Source of the DNA: Morganella morganii
GTDB lineage: Bacteria > Pseudomonadota > Gammaproteobacteria > Enterobacterales > Enterobacteriaceae
NCBI RefSeq assembly: GCF_019242955.1
Contig: NZ_CP066129.1
Location: forward strand, 1,674,001-1,738,000
Length of the DNA stretch: 64,000 bases
Direction of reading: 5' to 3'
In this document: positions 29,185 through 38,000 of the stretch, in pieces
Layout of the letters: each line of letters begins with the position of its first letter
How positions within the stretch are numbered: the first letter of the stretch is position 1
Notes under the pieces: generated by a model
Databases searched by the model: none
What the model was told of the DNA's origin: nothing
The model's input: only the letters and a program-made list of their open reading frames with translations
Program-made: the position numbers and the translations under genes

Positions 29185-29230
29185 TAATATCCGTTTATAA
29201 ATTAATAAATTCCTCTGTTTTATGATTTGG

Positions 29231-29255
29231 CCGGAACCCCGTGTTCCGGTTTTTT
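29231..29255 (+). terminator. Terminator of flagellin copy 1
   Basis: Stem CCGGAAC / GTTCCGG with a 5-base loop and six T, 46 bases after the stop. Confidence 0.85.
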
Positions 29256-29316
29256 CGTGCTTGGTATTTATCGTAATAAAACGCCGGATATCAATAAGAT
29301 GGCGTCTTTTTGTCTG

Positions 29317-29343
29317 TAAATAAAGTGAATTATTTCCCGTTAA
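29317..29343 (+). promoter_or_regulatory. Sigma-28-like promoter of flagellin copy 2
   Basis: TAAA (29317-29320), 15-base spacer, CCCGTTAA (29336-29343), 70 bases before the start. The -35 is perfect and the -10 deviates at two positions from GCCGATAA. Confidence 0.75.
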
Positions 29344-29412
29344 CAGTATTACCTCACTGCAGCAGCAGAAAAATAATTCACATTATTTTAAACAAAAAAA
29401 GGAAATATCATT

Positions 29413-30567
29413 ATGGCACAAGTTATTAATACTAATGTTCTGTCACTGGTTACCCAGAATAATTTAAACCGCTCACAGGGCGCGTTAGGCACAGCGATTG
29501 AACGCCTCTCTTCCGGCTCCCGTATCAATAGCGCAAAAGATGATGCGGCAGGCCAGGCGATTGCCAACCGTTTTACCGCCAATGTCAAAGGTCTGACCCA
29601 GGCTTCCCGTAATGCCAGCGACGGTATTTCCCTGGCGCAGGTTACCGAAGGCGCGGTCAATGAAATCAATGATAATATCCAGCGTATCCGTGAGCTGACG
29701 GTACAGGCACAAAACGGCACCAACTCGGAAAGCGATATTAACTCGATTAAAGAAGAAGTTGATCAGCGCATGAAAGAGATTGACCGTATTTCTGAACAGA
29801 CACAGTTTAACGGCATTAAAGTGCTGTCAGGCGATAATAAAATGACATTCCAGGTCGGCACCAATGACGGCGAAACGATTGATATTGATCTGAAGAAAGT
29901 GGATCGTGAAGCGCTGGGTCTGGATGGGCTGGATATCGCGGCAGTCTCTAAGAATTATGTATGGGATGGTGGTACGATTGATCTCAATAATTTTAAGGAC
30001 AGCACCAATGCACCGGCAGCAAAAGCCACGGTGGAAGCACCTGCCGGGATGCAGTGGAAAGGGACGGCTCCCGCTGCTGGTGATATACACGCAGTGAAAG
30101 ATGAGAATGGTCAGGTTGTTCAGGGTAAATATTATGTTGTCGGTAAAGTTGATGATGGCTCAGCTAACGGTAAAGACGTCAAACTGGAAGTGACACTGGA
30201 TAAAACTGAAAAAGTGGGAAGTGACGTCACTGCACAGTTTAAAGCAACCAATAAAGAGGTAGAAGTCCTTGCCAATGGTACCAAAGCACCGAAAGCTCCG
30301 CTGGACACACTGGATAAAGCACTGTCAAAAATCGACAGTCAGCGCAGCCAGCTGGGTGCGTTCCAGAACCGTATGCAGTCCACTATTAACAACCTGAACA
30401 ACTCCGTGAATAACCTGAGTTCAGCCCGCAGCCGTATCCAGGATGCAGATTTCGCGACCGAGGTATCCAATATGAGCCGCGGCAATATTCTGCAGCAGGC
30501 CGGTACAGCGGTACTGGCGCAGGCAAATGCCATCCCTAACAATGTGATGAGCCTGCTGCGCGGCTGA
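29413..30567 (+). CDS. fliC: Flagellin, array copy 2
   Basis: A 384-residue flagellin. The N-terminal part matches copy 1 residue for residue up to about LGLD, then the centre (about residues 177-290) is quite different from copies 1 and 3 ([31 protein letters not shown]), before the shared C-terminal D1/D0 block. It is therefore the most divergent in antigenic sequence of the three repeats. The ribosome site is AAAGGAAAT, as in copies 1 and 3. Confidence 0.95.
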   Translation: MAQVINTNVLSLVTQNNLNRSQGALGTAIERLSSGSRINSAKDDAAGQAIANRFTANVKGLTQASRNASDGISLAQVTEGAVNEINDNIQRIRELTVQAQNGTNSESDINSIKEEVDQRMKEIDRISEQTQFNGIKVLSGDNKMTFQVGTNDGETIDIDLKKVDREALGLDGLDIAAVSKNYVWDGGTIDLNNFKDSTNAPAAKATVEAPAGMQWKGTAPAAGDIHAVKDENGQVVQGKYYVVGKVDDGSANGKDVKLEVTLDKTEKVGSDVTAQFKATNKEVEVLANGTKAPKAPLDTLDKALSKIDSQRSQLGAFQNRMQSTINNLNNSVNNLSSARSRIQDADFATEVSNMSRGNILQQAGTAVLAQANAIPNNVMSLLRG

Positions 30568-30613
30568 TAATATCCGTTTATAAATTAATAAATTCCTCTG
30601 TTTTATGATTTGG

Positions 30614-30639
30614 CCGGAGCCCCGTGTTCCGGTTTTTTT
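30614..30639 (+). terminator. Terminator of flagellin copy 2
   Basis: Stem CCGGAGC / GTTCCGG (one mismatch against copy 1's version) followed by seven T. Confidence 0.8.
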
Positions 30640-30699
30640 GTGCTTGGTATTTATCGGGATAAAACGCCGTATATCAATAAGATGGCGTCTTTTTGTCTG

Positions 30700-30726
30700 T
30701 AAATAAAGTGAATTATTTCCCGTTAA
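30700..30726 (+). promoter_or_regulatory. Sigma-28-like promoter of flagellin copy 3
   Basis: TAAA (30700-30703), 15-base spacer, CCCGTTAA (30719-30726). Same sequence as the promoter of copy 2. Confidence 0.75.
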
Positions 30727-30795
30727 CAGTATTACCTCACTGCAGCAGCAGAAAAATAATTCACATTATTTTAAACAAAAAAAGGAAATATCATT

Positions 30796-31935
30796 ATGGC
30801 ACAAGTTATTAATACTAATGTTCTGTCACTGGTTACCCAGAATAATTTAAACCGCTCACAGGGTGCGTTAGGCACGGCGATTGAGCGCCTCTCTTCCGGC
30901 TCCCGTATCAACAGCGCAAAAGATGATGCGGCAGGTCAGGCGATTGCCAACCGTTTTACCGCTAATGTCAAAGGTCTGACCCAGGCGTCCCGTAATGCCA
31001 GCGACGGTATTTCTCTGGCGCAGGTAACAGAGGGCGCAGTTAATGAGATTAATGACAATATCCAGCGTATTCGTGAACTGACCGTACAGGCACAAAACGG
31101 CACCAACTCGGAAAGCGATATCAGCTCTATTAAAGAAGAAGTTGATCAGCGTATGAAAGAGATTGACCGAATTTCTGAACAGACACAGTTTAACGGCATT
31201 AAAGTGCTGTCCGGCGATAATAAAATGACATTCCAGGTCGGCACCAATGACGGCGAAACGATTGATATTGATCTGAAGAAAGTGGATCGTGAAGCGCTGG
31301 GTCTGGATAAACTGGATATTTCAGCGTCTAGATTCGGGCCAACGCTGTCAGCAAGAGATTTTGTGGCTGACCTGCAAGGAGCCGGTACTGAAAAGGATGC
31401 ACAAAAGGTTGCAGAAGACGCCCTGAAGGGTATTCAGTTTGGTGGTAAAGCTGTCGAAGGGGCGAAAGTGTCTTACCAGGTGGCCGCTGATGGTACGGTG
31501 GACAAAACCAAAGTCTATATTCAGGGTAAAGTTGACGGTAAAGATGTCACGTTAAAAGCGGAGGTCTCTGTAAAGAAAGCAACGGCAACAGATGCCGCAG
31601 AACTGAAAATTGAAAATATTGCAGCATTAGATGCCGCTGACCAGAAAGTGCTTGATGACAGAAGCCCGCTGGGAACTTTAGATAAAGCATTATCGAAAGT
31701 GGATACACAGCGCAGCCAGCTGGGTGCGTTCCAGAACCGTATGCAGTCCACCATTAACAACCTGAACAACTCCGTGAATAACCTGAGTTCTGCCCGCAGC
31801 CGTATCCAGGATGCAGATTTCGCGACCGAGGTATCCAATATGAGCCGCGGCAATATTCTGCAGCAGGCAGGTACAGCGGTACTGGCGCAGGCAAATGCCA
31901 TCCCTAACAATGTGATGAGCCTGCTGCGTGGCTGA
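30796..31935 (+). CDS. fliC: Flagellin, array copy 3
   Basis: A 379-residue flagellin. N- and C-terminal domains match copies 1 and 2 (one change, ISSIKEE for INSIKEE). The centre is related to that of copy 1 (SASRFGPTLSARDFV against SASKFGATLSASDFV, and both have ADQKVLDD) but has diverged along its length. Copies 1 and 3 thus share an ancestral centre, while copy 2 has a different one. Confidence 0.95.
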   Translation: MAQVINTNVLSLVTQNNLNRSQGALGTAIERLSSGSRINSAKDDAAGQAIANRFTANVKGLTQASRNASDGISLAQVTEGAVNEINDNIQRIRELTVQAQNGTNSESDISSIKEEVDQRMKEIDRISEQTQFNGIKVLSGDNKMTFQVGTNDGETIDIDLKKVDREALGLDKLDISASRFGPTLSARDFVADLQGAGTEKDAQKVAEDALKGIQFGGKAVEGAKVSYQVAADGTVDKTKVYIQGKVDGKDVTLKAEVSVKKATATDAAELKIENIAALDAADQKVLDDRSPLGTLDKALSKVDTQRSQLGAFQNRMQSTINNLNNSVNNLSSARSRIQDADFATEVSNMSRGNILQQAGTAVLAQANAIPNNVMSLLRG

Positions 31936-31980
31936 TAATATAACTTTATAAATCAATAAATTCCTCTGTTTTATGATGTT

Positions 31981-32007
31981 GCCGGAACCTCTGTTCCGGC
32001 TTTTTTT
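31981..32007 (+). terminator. Terminator of flagellin copy 3
   Basis: Stem GCCGGAAC / GTTCCGGC with a 4-base loop and seven T. Confidence 0.85.
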
Positions 32008-32062
32008 ATGTCTGAGAAAATGATTTTGGCGACGATTTTATAAAATTATTTACTAAAAAACC

Positions 32063-32089
32063 TAAAGTGGCCTCTCAGGGTGCCGATAG
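32063..32089 (+). promoter_or_regulatory. Strong sigma-28 promoter of the fourth flagellin
   Basis: TAAA (32063-32066), 15-base spacer, GCCGATAG (32082-32089). It is the closest match to the FliA consensus in the window, differing only in the last base of the -10. Confidence 0.88.
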
Positions 32090-32164
32090 TGTTATTGCTG
32101 GCGAAAATCAGAAAGCCAAACAGATAAACGCTGTTTATTATTTTCAATAACAAGGACATATATC

Positions 32165-33301
32165 ATGGCACAGGTTATCAATACTAACATTCTGTCTCTG
32201 ACTACTCAGAACAACTTAAACCGTTCACAGGGCGTACTGGGTACAGCCATCGAACGTCTGTCTTCAGGTTCACGTATCAACAGTGCAAAAGACGATGCTG
32301 CAGGCCAGGCAATCGCTAACCGTTTCACCGCTAACGTACGTGGTCTTACTCAGGCAGCGCGTAATGCCAATGACGGTATCTCTATCGCACAGACCGCTGA
32401 AGGTGCTGTTAACGAAATCAACGATAACTTACAGCGTATCCGTGAACTGACTGTTCAGGCGAAAACCGGTTCTAACTCAGAGTCTGATACCAAGTCTATC
32501 CAGGACGAAGTTAAAATGCGTATGGATGAGATCAACCGTATCTCTGAACAAACTCAGTTTAACGGTGTGAAAGTTCTGAGCCAAAATACCAAAATGACTA
32601 TTCAGGTTGGTGCTAATGATGGTGAGAAAATTGATATCGAACTGCAGAAAATTGACCGTGGTACATTAGGTCTGGACAAGTTTGATCTGACCGTTAAAGA
32701 ATTCGGTAGTTCAGCAAGCGCTGTTACTGTAAAAAATACTGCTAATGCTGATGTTGTGCAACAACTGGATACCAGTGCATTAGATGCAAAAGTTAAGGCC
32801 GGCGACTTTGCTTCTTATGAAGTTCTGCAGGCAGTAGATGCTGATGGTAAAGTTGATGCCAGCAAGCTGGTCATTAAAACTACAGATAAAGATGGTACAG
32901 TTAAACATCTGGAAGCTAGTGTTACAAAGGGTCAGTCAGGCAGTACACCTGATGCGACCGTAAATGATAAAGCAACAATTGATGTAACTGCAACTGCAGC
33001 TACCGGCCGCACAATGGATGACTCTAACAAAAATCCATTAACAGCACTGGATGACGCACTGAAAACTGTTGACTCATTCCGTTCTTCACTGGGTGCTATC
33101 CAGAACCGTATGCAGTCTACCATTAACAACCTGAACAACTCTGTTAACAACCTGAGCGCAGCACGCAGCCGTATCCAGGATGCTGACTTCGCAACAGAAG
33201 TGTCTAACATGAGCCGTGGTCAGATCCTGCAGCAGGCGGGTACCGCTGTTCTGGCACAGGCAAACCAGGTTCCACAGGGTGTTCTGAGTCTGTTACGTTA
33301 A
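32165..33301 (+). CDS. fliC: Flagellin, fourth gene, likely the main filament subunit
   Basis: A 378-residue flagellin that is clearly distinct from the three upstream copies (for example [30 protein letters not shown], and an end of LSLLR without the final Gly). Its codons are strongly biased to those used in highly expressed genes (CGT, CTG, GTT, GCT, AAC, ATC), unlike copies 1-3. It also has the best sigma-28 promoter and its own terminator, so it is probably the dominant flagellin. That is inference. It sits directly before fliA, where enterics keep fliC. Confidence 0.96.
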   Translation: MAQVINTNILSLTTQNNLNRSQGVLGTAIERLSSGSRINSAKDDAAGQAIANRFTANVRGLTQAARNANDGISIAQTAEGAVNEINDNLQRIRELTVQAKTGSNSESDTKSIQDEVKMRMDEINRISEQTQFNGVKVLSQNTKMTIQVGANDGEKIDIELQKIDRGTLGLDKFDLTVKEFGSSASAVTVKNTANADVVQQLDTSALDAKVKAGDFASYEVLQAVDADGKVDASKLVIKTTDKDGTVKHLEASVTKGQSGSTPDATVNDKATIDVTATAATGRTMDDSNKNPLTALDDALKTVDSFRSSLGAIQNRMQSTINNLNNSVNNLSAARSRIQDADFATEVSNMSRGQILQQAGTAVLAQANQVPQGVLSLLR

Positions 33302-33330
33302 TTTACGTAGTTGCTTTAAGGTATTTAAAA

Positions 33331-33355
33331 GGTCAGAATATTCTGACCTTTTTTT
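33331..33355 (+). terminator. Terminator of the fourth flagellin
   Basis: Perfect palindrome GGTCAGAATATTCTGACC followed by seven T, 29 bases after the stop. Confidence 0.9.
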
Positions 33356-33624
33356 ATAGATGTTACCCATAACAGAACAAATAATATTCTAACTATTTGT
33401 TTTTTTATTCTATTAATGAACGCCTATTTTTCTTTTTGTCATATAAAATAACCGGAATTTTGCAAAATATATGATAAAAATGAAAGAGAGTATTGCTATT
33501 TGTTAATGAGGTGATTTAGGATAAGGCAAATAAGGCGTGATTTACCTCACTACTCACCGGATTGAAATCTTTTTCGGGCACGATAATAAAAGCCTTTCAT
33601 GAATCTCGAAGGGTGTTTCAGGTT
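33356..33624 (+). other. AT-rich fliA upstream region
   Basis: AT-rich stretch without a gene between the flagellin terminator and fliA. It must hold the fliA promoter (class II, FlhDC-dependent, in related enterics), but I could not identify a clear FlhDC or sigma-28 site by eye. Confidence 0.5.
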
Positions 33625-34347
33625 GTGAGTGATTTGTATACCGCCGAAGGTGTTATCAACAAAAATAGCCTGTGGGAGCGTTATTATCCCCTTATCCGGC
33701 ACGAAGCCCTGAAATTGCAGGTAAGATTACCGGCAAGCGTTGATATTGACGACTTAATTCAGGCCGGGGGTATCGGCTTGCTGCATGCGGTTGAACGTTT
33801 TGACGCCATGCAGGGGGCGACCTTTGCAACCTATGCGGTACAACGGGTCCGCGGGGCAATGCTGGATGAATTGCGGGGGAGAGACTGGGCTCCCCGCAGT
33901 GTGCGCCGTCAGGCGCGGGAAATAACCAAAGCCGTGCGTGCGCTCGAGCAGTCTCTGGGGCGCGCAGCCACTGAGCAGGAAATCGCTGATTCGTTACAGA
34001 TGGATATCGCGGAATACCGTCAGGTGTTGACCGATACCAACAACAGCCAGCTGTTTTCTTACGATGAGTGGCATGAAATCCACGGTGAGAGCTGCGAACC
34101 CGTCCGTGATGATGATGACGGGGGCAACCCGCTCGGTTTGTTGGTAGACGAGAGTTTGCGTCACCAGGTGGTTGAGGCGATAAAACAACTGCCTGAACGT
34201 GAAAAACTGGTTCTGACTCTTTACTATCAGGAAGAGCTGAACCTTAAGGAGATAGGCGCAGTGCTGGAAGTGGGGGAATCCCGCGTCAGCCAGTTACACA
34301 GCCAGGCAATCAAAAGGCTGCGGGCGCGCTTAAAATCCATGAAGTAA
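33625..34347 (+). CDS. fliA: Flagellar sigma factor FliA (sigma-28)
   Basis: FliA directs RNA polymerase to late flagellar promoters, including those mapped here before flgK, fliD and the flagellin genes. From the GTG at 33625 it is 240 residues, as in E. coli (239), and begins SDLYTAEGVINKNSLW. Region 2 has DDLIQAGGIGLLHAVERFDA, and region 4 has LNLKEIGAVLEVGESRVSQL, nearly identical to E. coli. A TTG at 33562 opens the frame earlier but would add a non-conserved 21 residues. Confidence 0.96.
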   Translation: MSDLYTAEGVINKNSLWERYYPLIRHEALKLQVRLPASVDIDDLIQAGGIGLLHAVERFDAMQGATFATYAVQRVRGAMLDELRGRDWAPRSVRRQAREITKAVRALEQSLGRAATEQEIADSLQMDIAEYRQVLTDTNNSQLFSYDEWHEIHGESCEPVRDDDDGGNPLGLLVDESLRHQVVEAIKQLPEREKLVLTLYYQEELNLKEIGAVLEVGESRVSQLHSQAIKRLRARLKSMK

Positions 34348-34403
34348 CTTTGACTTTATCTTTGATTTATTTTATTAGACTAGACTACACAAGGCGCCAG
34401 AAT

Positions 34404-34916
34404 ATGTCTGTTTCAAAACAAAAGAAACGGCCCGTAAGCCGTTACATTAAAGATTTCAAACACAGTCAGACTCACTGCAGTCATTGCCACAAAACCCTCG
34501 ATCGCATCTCTCTGGTTTTCAACGGTCAGCTGATCAATAAAGAAGCTATTTCTGAAATGACAGATATGATCGATGACACCACCTGGATGGGCTTACAGGA
34601 CAAATTTGTGGCACTCTGCCGTTTTTGCAGCGAGATCTACTGCAACAGTGCAACCGATTATTTCGATATCATGGCATTCAAACAGTATCTGTTTGAAGAA
34701 ACGGAAATGAGCCACAGCACCGTGCGTGAATATGTTGTCCGTCTGCGCCGTCTCGATGAGCTGCTGTCCTCCAAAGCTTTCCCGGCGACCACGGAATTTT
34801 CCACTGAAATTATCCAGGCACAGCTGAGTGAAGATTTATCGGACTCAGCACTGAGCAACTACAATATTGCACTGCGCAAGTACGAACAGTATCTTGACTG
34901 GCAGGGCAAGCACTGA
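34404..34916 (+). CDS. fliZ: Flagellar regulator FliZ
   Basis: FliZ stabilises flagellar expression and opposes sigma-S promoters in E. coli and Salmonella. From the ATG at 34404 it is 170 residues. It keeps the family core RYIKDFKHSQTHCSHC, CRFCSEIYC, and EMSHSTVREYVVRLRRLDEL, the helix that resembles sigma region 3.0. The four Cys in two CxxC pairs are conserved. It is shorter than the 183-residue E. coli protein at the C-terminus. It lies 56 bases after fliA. Confidence 0.93.
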   Translation: MSVSKQKKRPVSRYIKDFKHSQTHCSHCHKTLDRISLVFNGQLINKEAISEMTDMIDDTTWMGLQDKFVALCRFCSEIYCNSATDYFDIMAFKQYLFEETEMSHSTVREYVVRLRRLDELLSSKAFPATTEFSTEIIQAQLSEDLSDSALSNYNIALRKYEQYLDWQGKH

Positions 34917-34956
34917 TTTTTCTGTCAGACCACCTTTTATCATTTACTGATAAAAC

Positions 34957-34980
34957 AAAGGGAACTTTCGTTCCCTTTTT
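34957..34980. terminator. Terminator after fliZ (also usable by putA)
   Basis: Stem AAAGGGAAC / GTTCCCTTT with a 4-base loop and T's on the plus strand. On the minus strand TTGTTTT follows, so it can also stop convergent putA transcripts. Confidence 0.85.
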
Positions 34981-35002
34981 CCGTTTTAAGACCCTGTGAT
35001 TA

Positions 35003-35044
35003 TCAGCCGATAGTCATCAGCCGATAGTCATCAGCCGATAGTCA
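35003..35044. repeat. Three perfect 14-base tandem repeats at the putA 3' end
   Basis: Unit TCAGCCGATAGTCA repeated exactly three times. The putA stop codon and last codons (MTIG-stop on the minus strand) fall in the third unit, and the other two lie beyond the stop. The unit is not a multiple of three; each copy brings its own TGA in the same relation to the putA frame, so loss or gain of units leaves the protein end unchanged. Confidence 0.9.
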
Positions 35045-38000
35045 TCAGGCTGGCATTTCCGCCCGCCGCAGCCGTATTCACACTGACAGCACGCTCATGC
35101 AGTAACAGCATCAGCGGAATGTTTGTGTCACCGTGACTGAGACCCGCGACCGGCACAATTTCCCCGCTGCGTGCGGCAACAGTATGGTTCAGCGCCTGTA
35201 AGTGGTCGCTGTCACCGTGGAAAATCACACCGTTAAAGACCACCGTCTCCGCTGACCAGTCTTCCGTCAGGGTGATTTGCGCACGGACACTGTCCGGCAG
35301 TGCATTATACAGTGAACGGGTGTGTTCCGCCGCAGGCCAGAGCTGACGACAACCTGATGCCAGCGTGGCACCCAGTTGCAGCAGGGCATCCTGTTCTGAA
35401 TCATTCAGGCCGAGAATGGTTCCGCGCGGCAGCAGATAGTAACTGTTGCGCTCCCCGGTCGGTCCCGGCAGCAGACGGCAGGTTCCGGCCTGTGATAATT
35501 CACCGTAACGGCTGACCGCGGTCAGCACATCGTGGCGGCGCTGCGCCTCCAGCCAGGCAAGGAATGCATTAAACGGCGCCAGCAACTGAGTCCGCACTGT
35601 CACATCCGGCGGATTGCGATCATCCTGCTCTGCCAGAAGCGTCACCACTGAATCATCAGGCTGTTCCGCCAGCAGACGATGGAGATAAAGCGGTCCGCCG
35701 GCTTTCGGACCGGTGCCGGAAAGCCCTTCGCCGCCGAATGGCTGAACCCCGACCACTGCGCCGACAATGTTGCGGTTAACATAAATATTACCGGCTTCAA
35801 CCTGTTGCGTCAGTTGTGCAATGGTTTCGTCGATACGGGTGTGGATACCGAATGTCAGCCCGTAACCGGCGGCGTTAATTTTCTCCGCCAGTTCCGGCAG
35901 GGTGTCGCGCGGGTAACGGACCACATGCAGCACCGGGCCGAAAATTTCCCGTGTCAGTTCAGACACATCATCCAGCTCAATCAGTGTCGGCGGGATAAAG
36001 GTGCCGTTAAGGAGCTCCGGCGCACCGGCATCCATACCGAAAGCAGACTGATACACCGGTCTGCCTTTGCCGCGCATCTGCTGAATATGCTGACGAATAC
36101 CGTTATGGGCCTCTTCATCAATCACCGGGCCGATATCGGTAGCCAGCACATCCGGGTTGCCGAGGCGGCATTCTGCCATCGCGCCTTTCAGCATTTCAAT
36201 GGTGCGATCAGCCACATCCTCCTGAATACAGAGCAGGCGCAGCGCTGAACAGCGTTGTCCCGCACTGTCAAAGGCCGAACTGACCACATCCGTCACCACC
36301 TGTTCTGTCAGGGCGGAGGAATCCACTACCATCGCATTCAGACCACCGGTTTCGGCGATCAGCGGAATGACCCGGCCTTCGCTGCTCAGACGGGCGGCGA
36401 GATTGCGCTGTAAAATTTTTGCGACCGCGGTGGAGCCGGTAAACATCACACCCTGAACACGCGGATCACACACCAGCTGGTTACCGACGGTTTCGCCGTC
36501 TCCCGGCAGCAGTTGCAGGACATCGTGCGGTACACCGGCGTCATGCAGCAGTGAAACGGCGACGGATGCCACCAGCGGGGTTTGTTCCGCCGGTTTTGCC
36601 AGTACCGGGTTTCCGGCTGCGAGGGCAGCGGCAACCTGGCCGGTGAATATCGCCAGCGGGAAGTTCCACGGGCTGATACAGACGACCGGTCCCAGCGGAC
36701 GATGTGTATCACCGGCAAAATGCGTTTTCACCTGTGCGGCATAATAATTCAGGAAATCAACGGCTTCACGGACTTCGGCAATAGCATTGGCAAAGGTTTT
36801 ACCGGCCTCACGCACCAGGAGCCCGAGCAACGGCTGTAACTGTGCTTCCATCAGTTGTGCGGCACGGATAAGGATCTCTGCCCGATCCTGCGGCGGTGTG
36901 GCAAACCAGATCTCTGCGGCATCAGATGCGGTGGCAAGTGCATGATTCACTTCATCTTCCGCCGCCGGACGAACCTGCCCGACGATATCGTGATGATCTG
37001 CCGGGTTTCTCACCGGTTGTGTGTCTGCCGGTGCGGCGGATGTGAATGTCCCGCCGATCAGCGGTTCACTGAGCAGGTTATCACCGGCGTGACTGAGCAG
37101 GGCGCTCGACAGTGACGCCAGGCGGTGTTCATTACTCAGATCTAAACCTGCGGCATTGACCCGTGAGCTGCCGTACAGATTACGCGGCAGCGGAATTTTC
37201 GGATGCGGCAGACCGACCGCGCCTTCTTTGGCTGCCATCGCCTGAACAGCGGTAACCGGGTCTTCCACCAGCATTTCCAGCGGAATAGTGCCGTCGGCGA
37301 TCCGGTTTACAAAGGAGGTATTTGCGCCGTTTTCCAGCAGGCGGCGTACCAGATAGGCCAGCAGTGTTTCATGGGTGCCGACAGGCGCATACACACGGCA
37401 CGGCCGGTTCAGTTTACCGTCCGCCACTTTGCCGACCACCTGCTCGTACAGCGGTTCGCCCATGCCGTGCAGGCACTGAAATTCATACTGGCCGGGATAA
37501 TAGTTATTGCCCGCCAGCTGATAAATGGCCGATAACGTGTGGGCGTTGTGGGTGGCAAACTGCGGATAAATCAGATTCGGTACTGACAACAGCTTACGGG
37601 CACAGGCGAGGTAGGAGATATCCGTATAAACTTTGCGTGTATAAACCGGATAGCCTTCCAGCCCGTCCACCTGGGCGCGTTTGACTTCGCTGTCCCAGTA
37701 AGCGCCTTTTACCAGCCTGATCATCAGGCGGCGGTGGCTGCGCGACGCCAGATCTATCAGGTAATCCACCACCACCGGGCAGCGTTTCTGGTAGGCCTGG
37801 ATCACAAAACCGATACCGTTCCAGCCTGCAAGCTGCGGGTCAAAACAGAGTTTTTCCAGTAAATCGAGGGAGATTTCCAGGCGGTCGGCTTCTTCCGCAT
37901 CAATATTAATGCCGATGTCGTACTGACGAGCCATCACCACCAGGTCACGCAGGATCGGATAAAGTTCAGACATGACACGATCATATTGCGCACGGCTGTA

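Larger units (their letters stand above)
28039..31935 (+). repeat. Three tandem flagellin repeats with intergenic regions
   Basis: Units start at 28039, 29413 and 30796, a spacing of 1374 and 1383 bases. About 520 bases at the 5' end and about 250 at the 3' end of each gene are nearly identical, and the 228-base spacers at 29185-29412 and 30568-30795 are almost the same, promoter and terminator included. Only the central part of each gene differs. This is a tandem segmental duplication offering long homologous tracts for recombination. The fourth flagellin gene downstream is not part of the repeat. Confidence 0.9.
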
